A DNA stretch of 64,000 bases, from positions 1-64,000 of the forward strand of contig NZ_JAERSG010000008.1 in NCBI RefSeq assembly GCF_016735675.1. The letters are read 5' to 3'. The stretch is from Nocardioides baculatus (lineage in GTDB: Bacteria > Actinomycetota > Actinomycetes > Propionibacteriales > Nocardioidaceae). Positions within the stretch are counted from its first letter, which is position 1. Each line of letters starts with the position of its first letter. Positions 7,920 through 16,376 of the stretch are shown piece by piece. A model generated the notes under the pieces. It was given only the letters and a program-made list of their open reading frames with translations. It did not search any database and was not told where the DNA came from. The position numbers were made by a program, and so were the translations under genes.

Positions 7920-8654
7920 TCAGCCGCGGGCGAGCTCGTCGAGCAGCGACCCGGCGAGGTGGTCGGTGCCGGGCAGGCCCTCGATCCACAGCCGCAGCGG
8001 GCCGTCCTCCGGTGAGCCGTCGAGCAGCGTCGCCAGCACGCGGACCCGGCGGCCGAGGACCTCGTCGCGGCGGCATAGGATCCCCACCCGGTGCATGCCG
8101 ATCCGGGCGATGGTCTCGTCCCGGGCGAAGACGGTGCGCGCCAGCTCGCCGGCGCGCGCGATCCGCATCGCGCGGGTGAAGTGGTCGCCGGCCTCGTCGG
8201 ACGGGTCGTCGCCCAGCGGCAGCGCGACCACCACGAGAGCGTGGCCCGAGACGTCCTCACCGAGCCGGTAGAGCTCGGACAGCCGGCTGCGCAGGTGGGC
8301 CTGGCTCGCCAGGCCGGTCAGCGGGTCGTCGCAGGAGAGCTGGTGCAGGTAGCCCAGGGTCGTCTCGCTCCACGCGGTCACGAGCGCGCTCACGGCGTCG
8401 TACGGCGGATCGCCGGCGCCGGCCACTCGCCACGTGTCGCGCAGCCCGTCGAGCGCCTCCTGCATCGAGGCACCGTCGCGGGCGAGGTCCTCGCCCGCAA
8501 CGGCACACGCCCCGAGGACGTCCGATCCCGAGGTGAGTGCCTCCCCCAGCGCCTCGTACCGGTGCGGCAACCCCGACCGCACGGGAGACGCTGGCCCACT
8601 CACCCCAGGACCGGAAGCCGAAAGACGACGCCCGCGTGTGGCGAAGATCTTCAC
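7920..8654 (-). CDS. Degenerate GGDEF-domain protein
   Basis: Protein of 244 residues from the GTG at 8652-8654, chosen because AAGGGGG stands at good ribosome-site distance. The second half carries the GGDEF family entry motif DPLTGLASQAHLRSRL at about residues 110-125. The signature loop itself, expected near RIGMHRVGIL, has no GGDEF, so cyclic-di-GMP synthesis is unlikely. The domain may bind nucleotide or act in protein contact. There is no membrane segment. It is transcribed divergently from the sigma-factor fusion gene, hinting at a shared regulatory theme. Confidence 0.7.
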   Translation of the reverse strand: MKIFATRGRRLSASGPGVSGPASPVRSGLPHRYEALGEALTSGSDVLGACAVAGEDLARDGASMQEALDGLRDTWRVAGAGDPPYDAVSALVTAWSETTLGYLHQLSCDDPLTGLASQAHLRSRLSELYRLGEDVSGHALVVVALPLGDDPSDEAGDHFTRAMRIARAGELARTVFARDETIARIGMHRVGILCRRDEVLGRRVRVLATLLDGSPEDGPLRLWIEGLPGTDHLAGSLLDELARG

Positions 8655-8757
8655 GGCAGCCCCCTTCGATGTGTCCTGCTCTGTCGAGGAGACGGTCGCC
8701 GTCGCCCCGCATGACGCGGACCGGACCGGGATCTTGCGATTTTGCCAAGTGAGGGGT

Positions 8758-8771
8758 CCGAGCACGCTCGG
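8758..8771. promoter_or_regulatory. Inverted repeat in the GGDEF / sigma-factor divergent region
   Basis: CCGAGC and GCTCGG arms separated by two bases, 61 bases before the sigma-gene ATG. The gap 8655-8832 must hold promoters for both genes. I found no convincing -35/-10 pair there. Confidence 0.3.
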
Positions 8772-8832
8772 AGGACTACAGTTCGAAGCACCTGAGCGGG
8801 GCCAGGAAGCGCCCCGGGAAGCGTCCGAGGGC

Positions 8833-10548
8833 ATGAGCGTTGCGACCAGCATCGAGGCACCGGGGGACGCCGAGCTGATCTCGGCGGTCCGCGGCGGGGA
8901 CGTCGACGCCTACGGCACCCTCTTCGAGCGCCACGTCGACGCCGCCCGGCGCCTCGCCCGGCAGCTCGTGCCGCCCTCCGACGCCGACGACCTGGTCTCC
9001 GAGGCCTTCGTCAAGGTGCTCGGCGTGCTCCAGCGCGGCGGCGGCCCCGACGTGGCCTTCCGCGCCTACCTCCTGACCTCCGTGCGCCGCCTCCAGGTTG
9101 ACAAGATCCGGGCCACCGCGCGGCTCACCACCACCGACGACATGGAGCCCTTCGACCCCGGCGTGCCGTTCGTCGACACCGCCGTCGAGGGCTTCGAGAG
9201 CGCCGCCGCGGCCAAGGCGTTCGCCTCGCTCCCCGAGCGCTGGCAGCTCGTGCTCTGGCACACCGAGGTCGAGGGCGACAAGCCCGCCGACATCGCACCG
9301 ATCCTCGGGATGAGCGCCAACTCCGTCTCGGCCCTCGCCTACCGGGCCCGCGAGGGCCTCCGCGAGGCGTTCCTCACCCAGCACGCCGCCGAGCTCGAGG
9401 CCGACACCTGTCGCTGGACGCACGGCCAGCTCGGCGCCTACGTCCGTGGCTCGAGCTCGCGCCGCGACGCCGCCAAGGTCGAGGAGCACCTCGACGAGTG
9501 CCGCCCCTGCATGGCCGTCTACCTCGAGCTCACCGAGGTCAACTCCAACCTCGGCGCGCTGCTCGCGCCCCTGCTCCTCGGCGGGGTGGCCACGGCCTAC
9601 CTCGGTACGGCCGCCGCCGGTGGCGCCCTCCCGGTCGGCCTGTCGCTCCTCGTCGGGCGGATCCGCGACCTCGTCGCGGGCAACGCGGCCACCGCGGCCG
9701 TGGCCGGCGTCGCCGCCAGCACCGTGATCGTGGCCGGCGGCATCGCGATCGCCACCCGCGCCCCCGATCCGCGCCCCGAGGCCGGTTCCCGCGACGTGCC
9801 CTCCGCGACGACCAGTGCCTCGAGCGCGACCTCGGACGCCGACGAGGGCGGCGTGTCCGGACCGGAAGAGGGTCCCGAGGCCGTCGTGCTGACGCCGGGC
9901 GACGAGGTCGACCTCACCGACCCGACGCCCGGGACGGACGGGCCGTCGCCGACCGACTCCCCCACGACGACGGACTCACCCACCGACTCGCCGACCGACT
10001 CACCCACGTCGAGCCCGACGAGCTCCCCGACGTCCAGCCCCACCTCCAGCCCGACCTCCAGCCCGACGTCGAGCCCCACCTCGAGCCCGACGGCCAGCCC
10101 GACGAACAAGCCGACGCCGACGTCCACCGCCACGTCGAGCCCGACGGCCACCCCCACCGCGAACCCGACCACCAACCCGACCGGCAACCCGAGCCCGACC
10201 GCGACCCCGACGCCCACCCCACCGCCGCCGGTCGTGCCCGACCCGTCCCTCGCCGGCAGCGTCGGTGGGGCACGTCCGACGTACACCGTGGTGCTGCGCG
10301 TCGCAGGCCTCCCGTCCGGCAGCAGCGCGGTCCTCGTCGTCGAGTCGGACGGCAACGTCGTGCGCACCACGGACTCGCGCTGCGACTTCGGCCAGGCGCG
10401 CGCGACCTGCCAGATCACCGGAGCCAACCTCGCCCCCGTCTCGCTGGAGGTGGTCGCCCCGCAGGGTGCGCAGGTGACGGCGAGGCTGACCCCGGCCGAG
10501 CAGGACGCCGACGCGGGCAACAACACCTGGCGCGCCGACCTCGGCTGA
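8833..10548 (+). CDS. ECF sigma factor fused to anti-sigma-like, transmembrane and PTS-rich domains
   Basis: One open frame of 571 residues. Residues 10-90 are sigma region 2 (ADDLVSEAFVKVLG, FRAYLLTSVRRL). Residues 125-185 are region 4 (LPERWQLVLWHTEVEG, SVSALAYRAREGLR). Residues 193-226 look like a zinc anti-sigma domain with H219-x3-C223-x2-C226. Hydrophobic stretches follow at about 238-262 and 284-307. Residues 320-470 are a Pro/Thr/Ser spacer, and 473-571 a small terminal domain with two Cys. The sigma part would be cytoplasmic and the tail in or beyond the wall. Start ATG at 8833; the upstream in-frame extension crosses the divergent promoter region. Confidence 0.85.
   Translation: MSVATSIEAPGDAELISAVRGGDVDAYGTLFERHVDAARRLARQLVPPSDADDLVSEAFVKVLGVLQRGGGPDVAFRAYLLTSVRRLQVDKIRATARLTTTDDMEPFDPGVPFVDTAVEGFESAAAAKAFASLPERWQLVLWHTEVEGDKPADIAPILGMSANSVSALAYRAREGLREAFLTQHAAELEADTCRWTHGQLGAYVRGSSSRRDAAKVEEHLDECRPCMAVYLELTEVNSNLGALLAPLLLGGVATAYLGTAAAGGALPVGLSLLVGRIRDLVAGNAATAAVAGVAASTVIVAGGIAIATRAPDPRPEAGSRDVPSATTSASSATSDADEGGVSGPEEGPEAVVLTPGDEVDLTDPTPGTDGPSPTDSPTTTDSPTDSPTDSPTSSPTSSPTSSPTSSPTSSPTSSPTSSPTASPTNKPTPTSTATSSPTATPTANPTTNPTGNPSPTATPTPTPPPPVVPDPSLAGSVGGARPTYTVVLRVAGLPSGSSAVLVVESDGNVVRTTDSRCDFGQARATCQITGANLAPVSLEVVAPQGAQVTARLTPAEQDADAGNNTWRADLG
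9950..10230 (+). repeat. Tandem Pro-Thr-Ser codon repeat
   Basis: Degenerate 6-, 9- and 12-base units coding D-S-P-T, S-S-P-T and similar blocks, about 90 residues in all. It forms the extended spacer of the sigma-factor fusion and is a likely place for slippage. Confidence 0.85.
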
Positions 10549-10612
10549 CGGTCCGATCCGGCGCACCCCTCCGGACGGAGCGCCCTCCGCGCGCATCGTG
10601 TAGACAATGGGC

Positions 10613-11143
10613 ATGACGATCACTCGGCTGTTCGCCCGACCGATGCTGGCCACGATCTTCGTCGTCGGGGGCGTCAATGCCCTCCGCAAGACCGACGCGC
10701 ACGCCACGAAGGCCAAGAAGGTCACCGACCGGGTCGTCCCGCTCGCCCAGCAGGCCGCACCCGGCCTGCCCATCCCGACCGACGCTGCCACGCTCGTACG
10801 GATCAACGCGGGCGCCCAGATCCTCGCCGCCGCGGCGCTCGCCACCGGCCGCGCCCCGCGCCTCAGCGCCACGGTGCTCGCCGCCTCGCTCGTGCCGACC
10901 ACGCTCGCGGGGCACGCGTTCTGGGAGGAGAGCGACCCGGACGCCAAGGCCCTGCAGCGCCTCCAGTTCGCCAAGAACACCTCGATCCTCGGTGGCCTGC
11001 TCCTCGCCGGCGTCGACACCGAGGGCAAGCCCGGCCTGGCCTGGCGCGCCCGCCGCGCCGCGAAGGACGTACGCCGTGAGGCCAAGCAGGTCGCCAAGGC
11101 CGCCCGCCAGGAGGCACGGGTCGCGAAGGCCCAGCTCAGCTGA
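10613..11143 (+). CDS. DoxX-family membrane protein
   Basis: Integral membrane protein of 176 residues. The N-terminal helix (MLATIFVVGGVNAL) and the GAQILAAAALATGR segment are typical of the DoxX family. FAKNTSILGGLLLAG matches the conserved last helix. The C-terminal 30 residues are a basic, Ala-rich helix (RREAKQVAKAARQEAR). DoxX proteins are linked to redox and quinone metabolism, but no activity can be assigned. Two ATGs compete, 10607 and 10613. The second lies six bases after TAGACA, a near-match to the local -10 pattern. Confidence 0.8.
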   Translation: MTITRLFARPMLATIFVVGGVNALRKTDAHATKAKKVTDRVVPLAQQAAPGLPIPTDAATLVRINAGAQILAAAALATGRAPRLSATVLAASLVPTTLAGHAFWEESDPDAKALQRLQFAKNTSILGGLLLAGVDTEGKPGLAWRARRAAKDVRREAKQVAKAARQEARVAKAQLS

Positions 11144-11147
11144 TCGA

Positions 11148-11153
11148 TAGTCT
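11148..11153 (+). promoter_or_regulatory. -10 hexamer, leaderless promoter of aroA
   Basis: TAGTCT with six bases to the GTG at 11160. It begins four bases after the stop of the DoxX gene, so aroA-rsgA can be transcribed on its own. Confidence 0.5.
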
Positions 11154-11159
11154 TCGCGG

Positions 11160-12437
11160 GTGACCGACCTCTGGCCCGCGCCACGCCCCGACGGCCCCGT
11201 CGAGCGCGTGGTCTCCCTGCCCGGCAGCAAGTCGCTCACCAACCGTGCGCTCGTGCTCGCGGCGATCGCCGACGGCCCGAGTGTCGTACGACGTCCGCTG
11301 CGCTCGCGCGACACCCTGCTCATGGCGTCGGCGCTCCGCTCCCTCGGCACGGGCGTCGACGACGTCGACGGCCACTGGGCGGTCACCCCGGGCGCGTGGG
11401 ACCGCGACGCCGAGGTGGACTGCGGACTGGCCGGGACGGTCATGCGGTTCGTGCCACCGGTCGCCGGGCTGGCCCAGGCGACGGTCGGCTTCGACGGCGA
11501 CCCCCACATGCGGCTGCGCCCCGTCGGCCAGATGCTGACCGCCCTGTCGGCGCTCGGCGTCACCGTCGACGACGGCGGTCGCGGCGCCCTCCCCTTCGCC
11601 GTCCGCGGTGACGGATCGGTGGCCGGCGGGACGGTCACGATCGACGCGAGCGCGTCGTCGCAGTTCGTCTCGGCGCTGCTGCTCGCAGGTGCCCGCTACG
11701 AGCACGGGGTCGACGTGCGCCACGTCGGCAAGCCGGTGCCGTCGCTCCCCCACATCGAGATGACCGTGCAGATGCTGCGGCAGCACGGGGTCGAGGTGGA
11801 CGACGCCGACGCCAACCGCTGGGCCGTGGCACCGGGTCCGCTCAAGGCCGTCGACCACGACATCGAGCCCGACCTGTCCAACGCGGCGCCGTTCCTCGCG
11901 CTCGGCGCGGCCACCGGCGGCACCGTGACCGTGCGGGACTGGCCGGACAGCACGACCCAGCCGGGCGACCAGCTCCGCGAGATCCTCGGCCTGATGGGCT
12001 GCGAGGTCGCGCTGTCGGCGGCAGGGCTGACCGTCTCCGGCCCGACGCGGCTCGCCGGGGTCGACCTCGACCTGCACGATGTCGGCGAGCTGACTCCTGC
12101 GGTCGCGGCGCTGTGCGCCCTTGCCGACTCGCCGTCGCACCTGCGCGGCATCGCCCACATCCGCGGCCACGAGACCGACCGGATCACCGCCCTCGCCACC
12201 GAGCTCGGCCGCCTCGGCGCCGAGGTCGTCGAGCGCGAGGACGGCCTGTCCATCACGCCCGCCCCGCTGCACGGCGGGGTGTTCCACACCTACGCCGACC
12301 ACCGGATGGCCCACGCCGGCGTCATCCTCGGACTGGCCGTCGACGGCGTGCAGGTGGAGGACATCGCGACGACGTCGAAGACGTTCCCCGACTTCGCCGC
12401 CGCGTGGAGCGCCGCGGTGCTGGGCGGAGACTCGTGA
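11160..12437 (+). CDS. aroA: 3-phosphoshikimate 1-carboxyvinyltransferase (EPSP synthase)
   Basis: Joins shikimate 3-phosphate and phosphoenolpyruvate in the sixth step of the shikimate pathway to aromatic amino acids. The product has 425 residues, the family norm. Diagnostic segments are [12 protein letters not shown] near the start (substrate Lys and Ser), [35 protein letters not shown], and HETDRI near the C-terminus. No key residue is missing. The start is GTG. The stop overlaps the rsgA start (GTGA), an arrangement common in actinobacteria. Confidence 0.97.
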   Translation: MTDLWPAPRPDGPVERVVSLPGSKSLTNRALVLAAIADGPSVVRRPLRSRDTLLMASALRSLGTGVDDVDGHWAVTPGAWDRDAEVDCGLAGTVMRFVPPVAGLAQATVGFDGDPHMRLRPVGQMLTALSALGVTVDDGGRGALPFAVRGDGSVAGGTVTIDASASSQFVSALLLAGARYEHGVDVRHVGKPVPSLPHIEMTVQMLRQHGVEVDDADANRWAVAPGPLKAVDHDIEPDLSNAAPFLALGAATGGTVTVRDWPDSTTQPGDQLREILGLMGCEVALSAAGLTVSGPTRLAGVDLDLHDVGELTPAVAALCALADSPSHLRGIAHIRGHETDRITALATELGRLGAEVVEREDGLSITPAPLHGGVFHTYADHRMAHAGVILGLAVDGVQVEDIATTSKTFPDFAAAWSAAVLGGDS

Positions 12438-13447
12438 GCAACCGCTACTCCGAGCACGACCACGAGCACTACGAGCGGCCCCGCCGCCGCACCCGTCCGC
12501 GCACCAAGGACCGTCCGTCGTACGACGACGCCGTCCTCGCCCGCGTCGTGACGGTCGACCGCGGTCGCTTCACCCTGCTGTTCGAGGGCCGGCGGGTGAT
12601 GGCGATGAAGTCGCGCCCGCTGGGCCGCAAGGGCGTCGTCGTCGGCGACCACGTGCGCGTCGTGGGCGACATGAGCGGCGACGACGGATCCCTGGCCCGC
12701 ATCGTCGAGGTCGTGCCCCGGACGACCACACTGCGCCGGACGGCCGACGACGACGACCCGGTCGAGCGCGTGATCGTCTCCAACGCCGACCAGCTCGTGG
12801 TGGTGACGGCGCTGGCCGACCCGGAGCCGCGCCCACGCCTGATCGACCGCGCGCTCGTCGCGGCGTACGACGCCGGGATGGCGCCGCTGCTGTGCATGAC
12901 CAAGGCCGACCTCGCCGACCCGGAGACCCTGCTGTCGACCTACCGCTCGCTCGGGGTGCCGTGGGTGGTCACGCAGCTGAAGGGCGAGCGAGAGGCAGGC
13001 ACGTCGGGAGACCTGACCGAGCTCCGCGACCGGCTGAGGGGCAAGACGAGCGTGCTCGTCGGGCACAGCGGGGTCGGCAAGTCGACCTTGGTCAACGCCC
13101 TCGTCCCCGACGCGCACCGCGAGGTCGGCATCGTCAACGCGGTGACCGGACGCGGCCGCCACACCTCCACGAGCGCCTACCTCCTCGAGCTGCCCGACGG
13201 CGACGGCTGGATCATCGACACCCCCGGCATCCGGTCCTTCGGGCTCGCGCACGTGCAGCCGGAGAACCTCATCGAGGCGTTCCCCGACCTCGAGGAGATG
13301 ACCGAGGACTGCCCCCGCGGCTGCACCCACGGGACGGACGAGCCCGAGTGCGGGCTCGACGAGGCGGTCGCGGCGGGCGAGACCGACCCCGACCGCGTGG
13401 AGTCGTTCCGCCGGCTGCTCGCCGCCCGCTCGGCCACGGACTGGTAG
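12434..13447 (+). CDS. rsgA: Ribosome small subunit-dependent GTPase A
   Basis: Circularly permuted GTPase that checks late 30S maturation. The product has 337 residues. An N-terminal OB-fold (about 30-100) is followed by G4 (TKADL), G1 ([12 protein letters not shown]) and G3 (DTPGIRSFG), which is the permuted order expected of RsgA. The C-terminal zinc site has CPRGCTHG then EPECG. The N-terminus is rich in His, Glu and Arg, as in other actinobacterial copies. GTG start within the aroA stop. Confidence 0.96.
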   Translation: MSNRYSEHDHEHYERPRRRTRPRTKDRPSYDDAVLARVVTVDRGRFTLLFEGRRVMAMKSRPLGRKGVVVGDHVRVVGDMSGDDGSLARIVEVVPRTTTLRRTADDDDPVERVIVSNADQLVVVTALADPEPRPRLIDRALVAAYDAGMAPLLCMTKADLADPETLLSTYRSLGVPWVVTQLKGEREAGTSGDLTELRDRLRGKTSVLVGHSGVGKSTLVNALVPDAHREVGIVNAVTGRGRHTSTSAYLLELPDGDGWIIDTPGIRSFGLAHVQPENLIEAFPDLEEMTEDCPRGCTHGTDEPECGLDEAVAAGETDPDRVESFRRLLAARSATDW

Positions 13448-13452
13448 CCGGG

Positions 13453-13914
13453 TCAGCCCCAGACGGCGCGGGCGCCGGAGTCGCCGGCGAGGTAGAGCGT
13501 GACCATCAGCGCGACGGCGCCGACGGCGAGGACCACCATCACCGGGACGCCGAAGCGGGTCTCGCGCGCACCGCGGCCCGAGGCGAGGGCCGAGGCGCCG
13601 CCCAGAGCATAGGCCGCGAGCAGCGACAGGGCGGCGTACACCAGCGAGACGGTGCGCAGCAGCTCACCGCTCTCCTCGTGCTCCTCGACGAGCTGCTCGA
13701 GCTCGGGCCGGGCCTCGAGCAGTGCCTCGCCGGCCGACGCCGCCAGCACCGAGGCGACCGCGGTCACCACCGCGAGCACGACGAGCGGCCACCGCAGCAG
13801 CCACCGCCACCTCGGGACGAAGGCGTAGGCCAGGCCGGTGAGCGCGGCGAGGGGGCCGAGGACGACGACTGCATGCACGATCAGCGGGTGGAGCGGCACA
13901 CCGTTCAGTTCCAT
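13453..13914 (-). CDS. DUF2231-family membrane protein
   Basis: Membrane protein of 153 residues with four hydrophobic segments and the family's opening NGVPLHPLIVHAVVVLGPLAA. An acidic helix (ARPELEQLVEEHEESGELLR) lies between helices two and three. DUF2231 proteins resemble small cytochrome- or haem-associated membrane proteins, but no function is established. It converges on rsgA, five bases between stops, and diverges from hisN. Both it and hisN have a -10 hexamer six bases before their start. Confidence 0.85.
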   Translation of the reverse strand: MELNGVPLHPLIVHAVVVLGPLAALTGLAYAFVPRWRWLLRWPLVVLAVVTAVASVLAASAGEALLEARPELEQLVEEHEESGELLRTVSLVYAALSLLAAYALGGASALASGRGARETRFGVPVMVVLAVGAVALMVTLYLAGDSGARAVWG

Positions 13915-13920
13915 GCGTGC

Positions 13921-13926
13921 AGGGTA
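13921..13926 (-). promoter_or_regulatory. -10 hexamer, leaderless promoter of the DUF2231 gene
   Basis: TACCCT on the minus strand, six bases before the ATG at 13912-13914. Back to back with the hisN promoter. Confidence 0.5.
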
Positions 13927-13943
13927 GGTGGGCTTGCTGGCAA

Positions 13944-13949
13944 TAACCT
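13944..13949 (+). promoter_or_regulatory. -10 hexamer, leaderless promoter of hisN
   Basis: TAACCT, six bases before the ATG at 13956. This favours that ATG over the GTG at 13950. Confidence 0.5.
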
Positions 13950-13955
13950 GTGAAC

Positions 13956-14843
13956 ATGCCCATCACCGGCTCCACTGATTACACCGACGACCTGCGTCTG
14001 GCGCACGTGCTGGCCGACGACGCGGACTCGCTCACCCAGGCCCGCTTCAAGGCGCTCGACCTCCACGTGATGAGCAAGCCGGACCTCACCCCCGTCACCG
14101 ACGCCGACAAGGCCGTCGAGGAGGGCATCCGCCGCACGCTGTCGCGGGTCCGCTCGCGCGACGCCGTCATCGGCGAGGAGCAGGGCACCACCGGCCACAG
14201 CCAGCGCCGCTGGATCGTCGACCCGATCGACGGCACCAAGAACTTCGTGCGCGGCGTGCCCGTCTGGGCCACCCTCATCGCGCTGGCCGTCGACGACGAG
14301 GTCGTCCTCGGCGTCGTCTCCGCCCCGCAGCTGCAGCGCCGCTGGTGGGCCTCGGCGGGCAACGGCGCCTGGACCGGCCGGTCGCTGCTCAAGGCGACGA
14401 AGTGCGAGGTGTCCGACGTACGCCGTCTCGAGGACGCGTCGCTGTCCTACTCCAACCTGTCCGGCTGGGACGAGCGCGACCGCCTCGACGACTTCGTCTC
14501 CCTGTCCCGGCGCTGCTGGCGCACCCGCGCCTACGGCGACTTCTGGTCCTACATGCTGCTGGCCGAGGGCGCGGTCGACATCGCCGCCGAGCCCGAGCTC
14601 GCGCTCTACGACATGGCGGCCCTCGACGTGATCGTGCGCGAGGCGGGCGGTGCGTTCACCTCGCTCGACGGCACCGACGGGCCCTGGGGTGGCAACGCGC
14701 TCGCCACCAATGGTCACCTCCACGACGCGGCGCTGTCGTTCCTCGGCTCGATCGACGACGACACCGACCCCGACGTGCTGCGCCGCGGTCCCGGATCGGT
14801 GAGCAACCTGCGCGAGCGTCAGGCACCTCCCGTACTCGACTGA
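13956..14843 (+). CDS. hisN: Histidinol-phosphatase, inositol monophosphatase fold
   Basis: Mg2+-dependent phosphatase of 295 residues that removes phosphate from histidinol phosphate in histidine biosynthesis. The metal ligands are visible: [23 protein letters not shown] and, near the end, [16 protein letters not shown]. The aroA-rsgA-hisN neighbourhood is a known actinobacterial arrangement and supports HisN over a plain inositol phosphatase, though the fold alone cannot separate them. The 30 residues after the catalytic domain are acidic and poorly conserved in appearance. Confidence 0.88.
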   Translation: MPITGSTDYTDDLRLAHVLADDADSLTQARFKALDLHVMSKPDLTPVTDADKAVEEGIRRTLSRVRSRDAVIGEEQGTTGHSQRRWIVDPIDGTKNFVRGVPVWATLIALAVDDEVVLGVVSAPQLQRRWWASAGNGAWTGRSLLKATKCEVSDVRRLEDASLSYSNLSGWDERDRLDDFVSLSRRCWRTRAYGDFWSYMLLAEGAVDIAAEPELALYDMAALDVIVREAGGAFTSLDGTDGPWGGNALATNGHLHDAALSFLGSIDDDTDPDVLRRGPGSVSNLRERQAPPVLD

Positions 14844-14850
14844 ATGTGGC

Positions 14851-14856
14851 TACGGT
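14851..14856 (+). promoter_or_regulatory. -10 hexamer, leaderless promoter of the CBS protein gene
   Basis: TACGGT, six bases before the ATG at 14863, seven bases after the hisN stop. Confidence 0.45.
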
Positions 14857-14862
14857 TGGTCG

Positions 14863-15294
14863 ATGAAGATCAACGACGTGATAAAGGCCAAGCCGAGCCA
14901 CGACGTGGTGACCATCGGTCCGGACGCCACGGTGCGGGAGCTGGTCGCCCTCCTCGCCGAGCACAACGTCGGCGCGCTCGTGGTGAGCGACGACGGCGAG
15001 CAGGTGACGGGCATCGTGAGCGAGCGCGACGTCGTACGCCGCCTGCACGCCGACGCGGGTGTGCTCGACACCGCCGTCCGCGAGATCATGACGGCCGAGG
15101 TGCGCACCTGCGCGGGCGACGACGGCCTCACCGATCTCATGCAGCTGATGACCGAGCACCGCATCCGGCACGTCCCGGTGGTGGCCGACGGGAGGCTGAC
15201 CGGCATCATCAGCATCGGTGACGTGGTGAAGAACCGCATCGGCGAGCTCGAGTTCGAGCGCGACCAGCTGGACAGCTACGTCCACCAGACCTGA
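14863..15294 (+). CDS. Two-CBS-domain protein
   Basis: Stand-alone CBS pair of 143 residues. CBS1 covers about 8-65 (VRELVALLAEHNVGALVVSD, GIVSERDVVRRL) and CBS2 about 75-130 (LMQLMTEHRIRHVPVVADG, GIISIGDVVKNR). Such pairs bind adenine nucleotides or related ligands and regulate partner proteins. The partner here is unknown. It lies between hisN and the FKBP gene on the same strand, 20 bases before the latter, so the two may be co-transcribed. Confidence 0.92.
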   Translation: MKINDVIKAKPSHDVVTIGPDATVRELVALLAEHNVGALVVSDDGEQVTGIVSERDVVRRLHADAGVLDTAVREIMTAEVRTCAGDDGLTDLMQLMTEHRIRHVPVVADGRLTGIISIGDVVKNRIGELEFERDQLDSYVHQT

Positions 15295-15314
15295 AGTCAA
15301 TCGAAGGAGCAGCT

Positions 15315-15686
15315 GTGTCCGAGAAGCCCGACGTCGACCCGCACATGGGCGAGGCGCCCACCGACCTCGAGGTCACCGACCTCGTCGAAGGTGATGGCAC
15401 GGAGGCCACGTCCGGCTCCACCGTGTCGGTGCACTACGTGGGCGTGGCCCACTCCACCGGCGAGGAGTTCGACGCGTCCTACAACCGTGGCGACCCGCTG
15501 CAGTTCCGCCTGGGCATCGGCCAGGTCATCTCCGGCTGGGACACCGGCGTGCAGGGCATGAAGGTCGGCGGCCGCCGCCGGCTCGTCATCCCGCCGCACC
15601 TCGGCTACGGCGACCGCGGCGCCGGCGGCGTCATCAAGCCCGGCGAGACGCTGATCTTCGTCGTCGACCTGCTCGAGGTCCGCTAG
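15315..15686 (+). CDS. FKBP-type peptidyl-prolyl cis-trans isomerase
   Basis: Cytoplasmic prolyl isomerase of 123 residues with a single FKBP domain. SVHYVGVAHSTGEEFDASYN, FRLGIGQVISGWDTGVQGMK and RLVIPPHLGYGDRGAGG are the family's core segments, with the Asp, Phe and Trp pocket residues intact. There is no signal peptide. The GTG start has a ribosome site GAAGGAG. It helps protein folding in general; the substrate is not predictable. Confidence 0.95.
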   Translation: MSEKPDVDPHMGEAPTDLEVTDLVEGDGTEATSGSTVSVHYVGVAHSTGEEFDASYNRGDPLQFRLGIGQVISGWDTGVQGMKVGGRRRLVIPPHLGYGDRGAGGVIKPGETLIFVVDLLEVR

Positions 15687-15701
15687 CCCCCGCCCGTACG
15701 C

Positions 15702-16376
15702 CTAGGCCTGGGCGTCGTGGACCAGGATCGCGACCTGCACCCGGTTCTCGACGCCCAGCTTGGCGAAGATCCGCCCGACGTGCGTCTTCACCGTCGGCAC
15801 GCCCATGAAGAGCTCGGCGGCCACCTCGGCGTTGCTCAGCCCGCGGGCGACCCCGTCGGCCACGTCCCGCTCGCGCTCGGTGAGGCCCGCGAGGGCCTCC
15901 CGGGCAGCGCGGGCGCGGTCGTCGGTGCCCGGTCCCGGGTCGTCGCGGGTGACCGCGGCGATCAGCTGCGCGGTCACGCTCGGCGACAGCATCGGCTCCC
16001 CGGCCGCGACGGTGCGGATCGCCTCGACCAGCCGCGCCGGCTTGGTGTCCTTGAGCAGGAAGCCTGCCGCGCCGGTCCGCAGCGCCCGGAGCACCATGTC
16101 GTCGGTGTCGAAGGTCGTCAGCACGATGATCTTCAGGTCGGGGTGGGAGCGCAGCAGCTCCTCGGTCGCGCTGAGACCGTCGCGCACGGGCATCCGGATG
16201 TCCATCAGCACCACGTCGGCACCGGACGCGGGGACCACGCGCAGCGCCTCCTCGCCGTTCTCCGCCTCGGCGACGACGCTGATGCCCGAGCTGCCGCCGA
16301 GCATCATCCCGAGGGCGGCCCGGACCATCGGGTCGTCGTCGACCACGGCCAGCGAGATCGGGGTGGAGATGCTCAC
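15702..16376 (-). CDS. NarL/LuxR-type response regulator
   Basis: Response regulator of 224 residues. The receiver has the acidic triad VVDDDP at about 11-16, phosphoacceptor Asp59 in VLMDIRMP, Thr in VLTTFD and Lys in FLLKDTK. A LuxR helix-turn-helix closes the protein (LTERERDVADGVARGLSNAEVA). I start at the GTG 16374-16376, which overlaps the kinase stop as GTGA. The longer frame would begin inside the kinase gene. It works with the kinase upstream and probably controls the divergent ABC exporter, by analogy with similar loci. Confidence 0.93.
   Translation of the reverse strand: MSISTPISLAVVDDDPMVRAALGMMLGGSSGISVVAEAENGEEALRVVPASGADVVLMDIRMPVRDGLSATEELLRSHPDLKIIVLTTFDTDDMVLRALRTGAAGFLLKDTKPARLVEAIRTVAAGEPMLSPSVTAQLIAAVTRDDPGPGTDDRARAAREALAGLTERERDVADGVARGLSNAEVAAELFMGVPTVKTHVGRIFAKLGVENRVQVAILVHDAQA

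Noticed and set aside
9950-10230. Regular repeats considered as a CRISPR array
   Set aside because: Units are 6-12 bases without unique spacers and lie in frame as Pro/Thr/Ser codons of the sigma-fusion gene.
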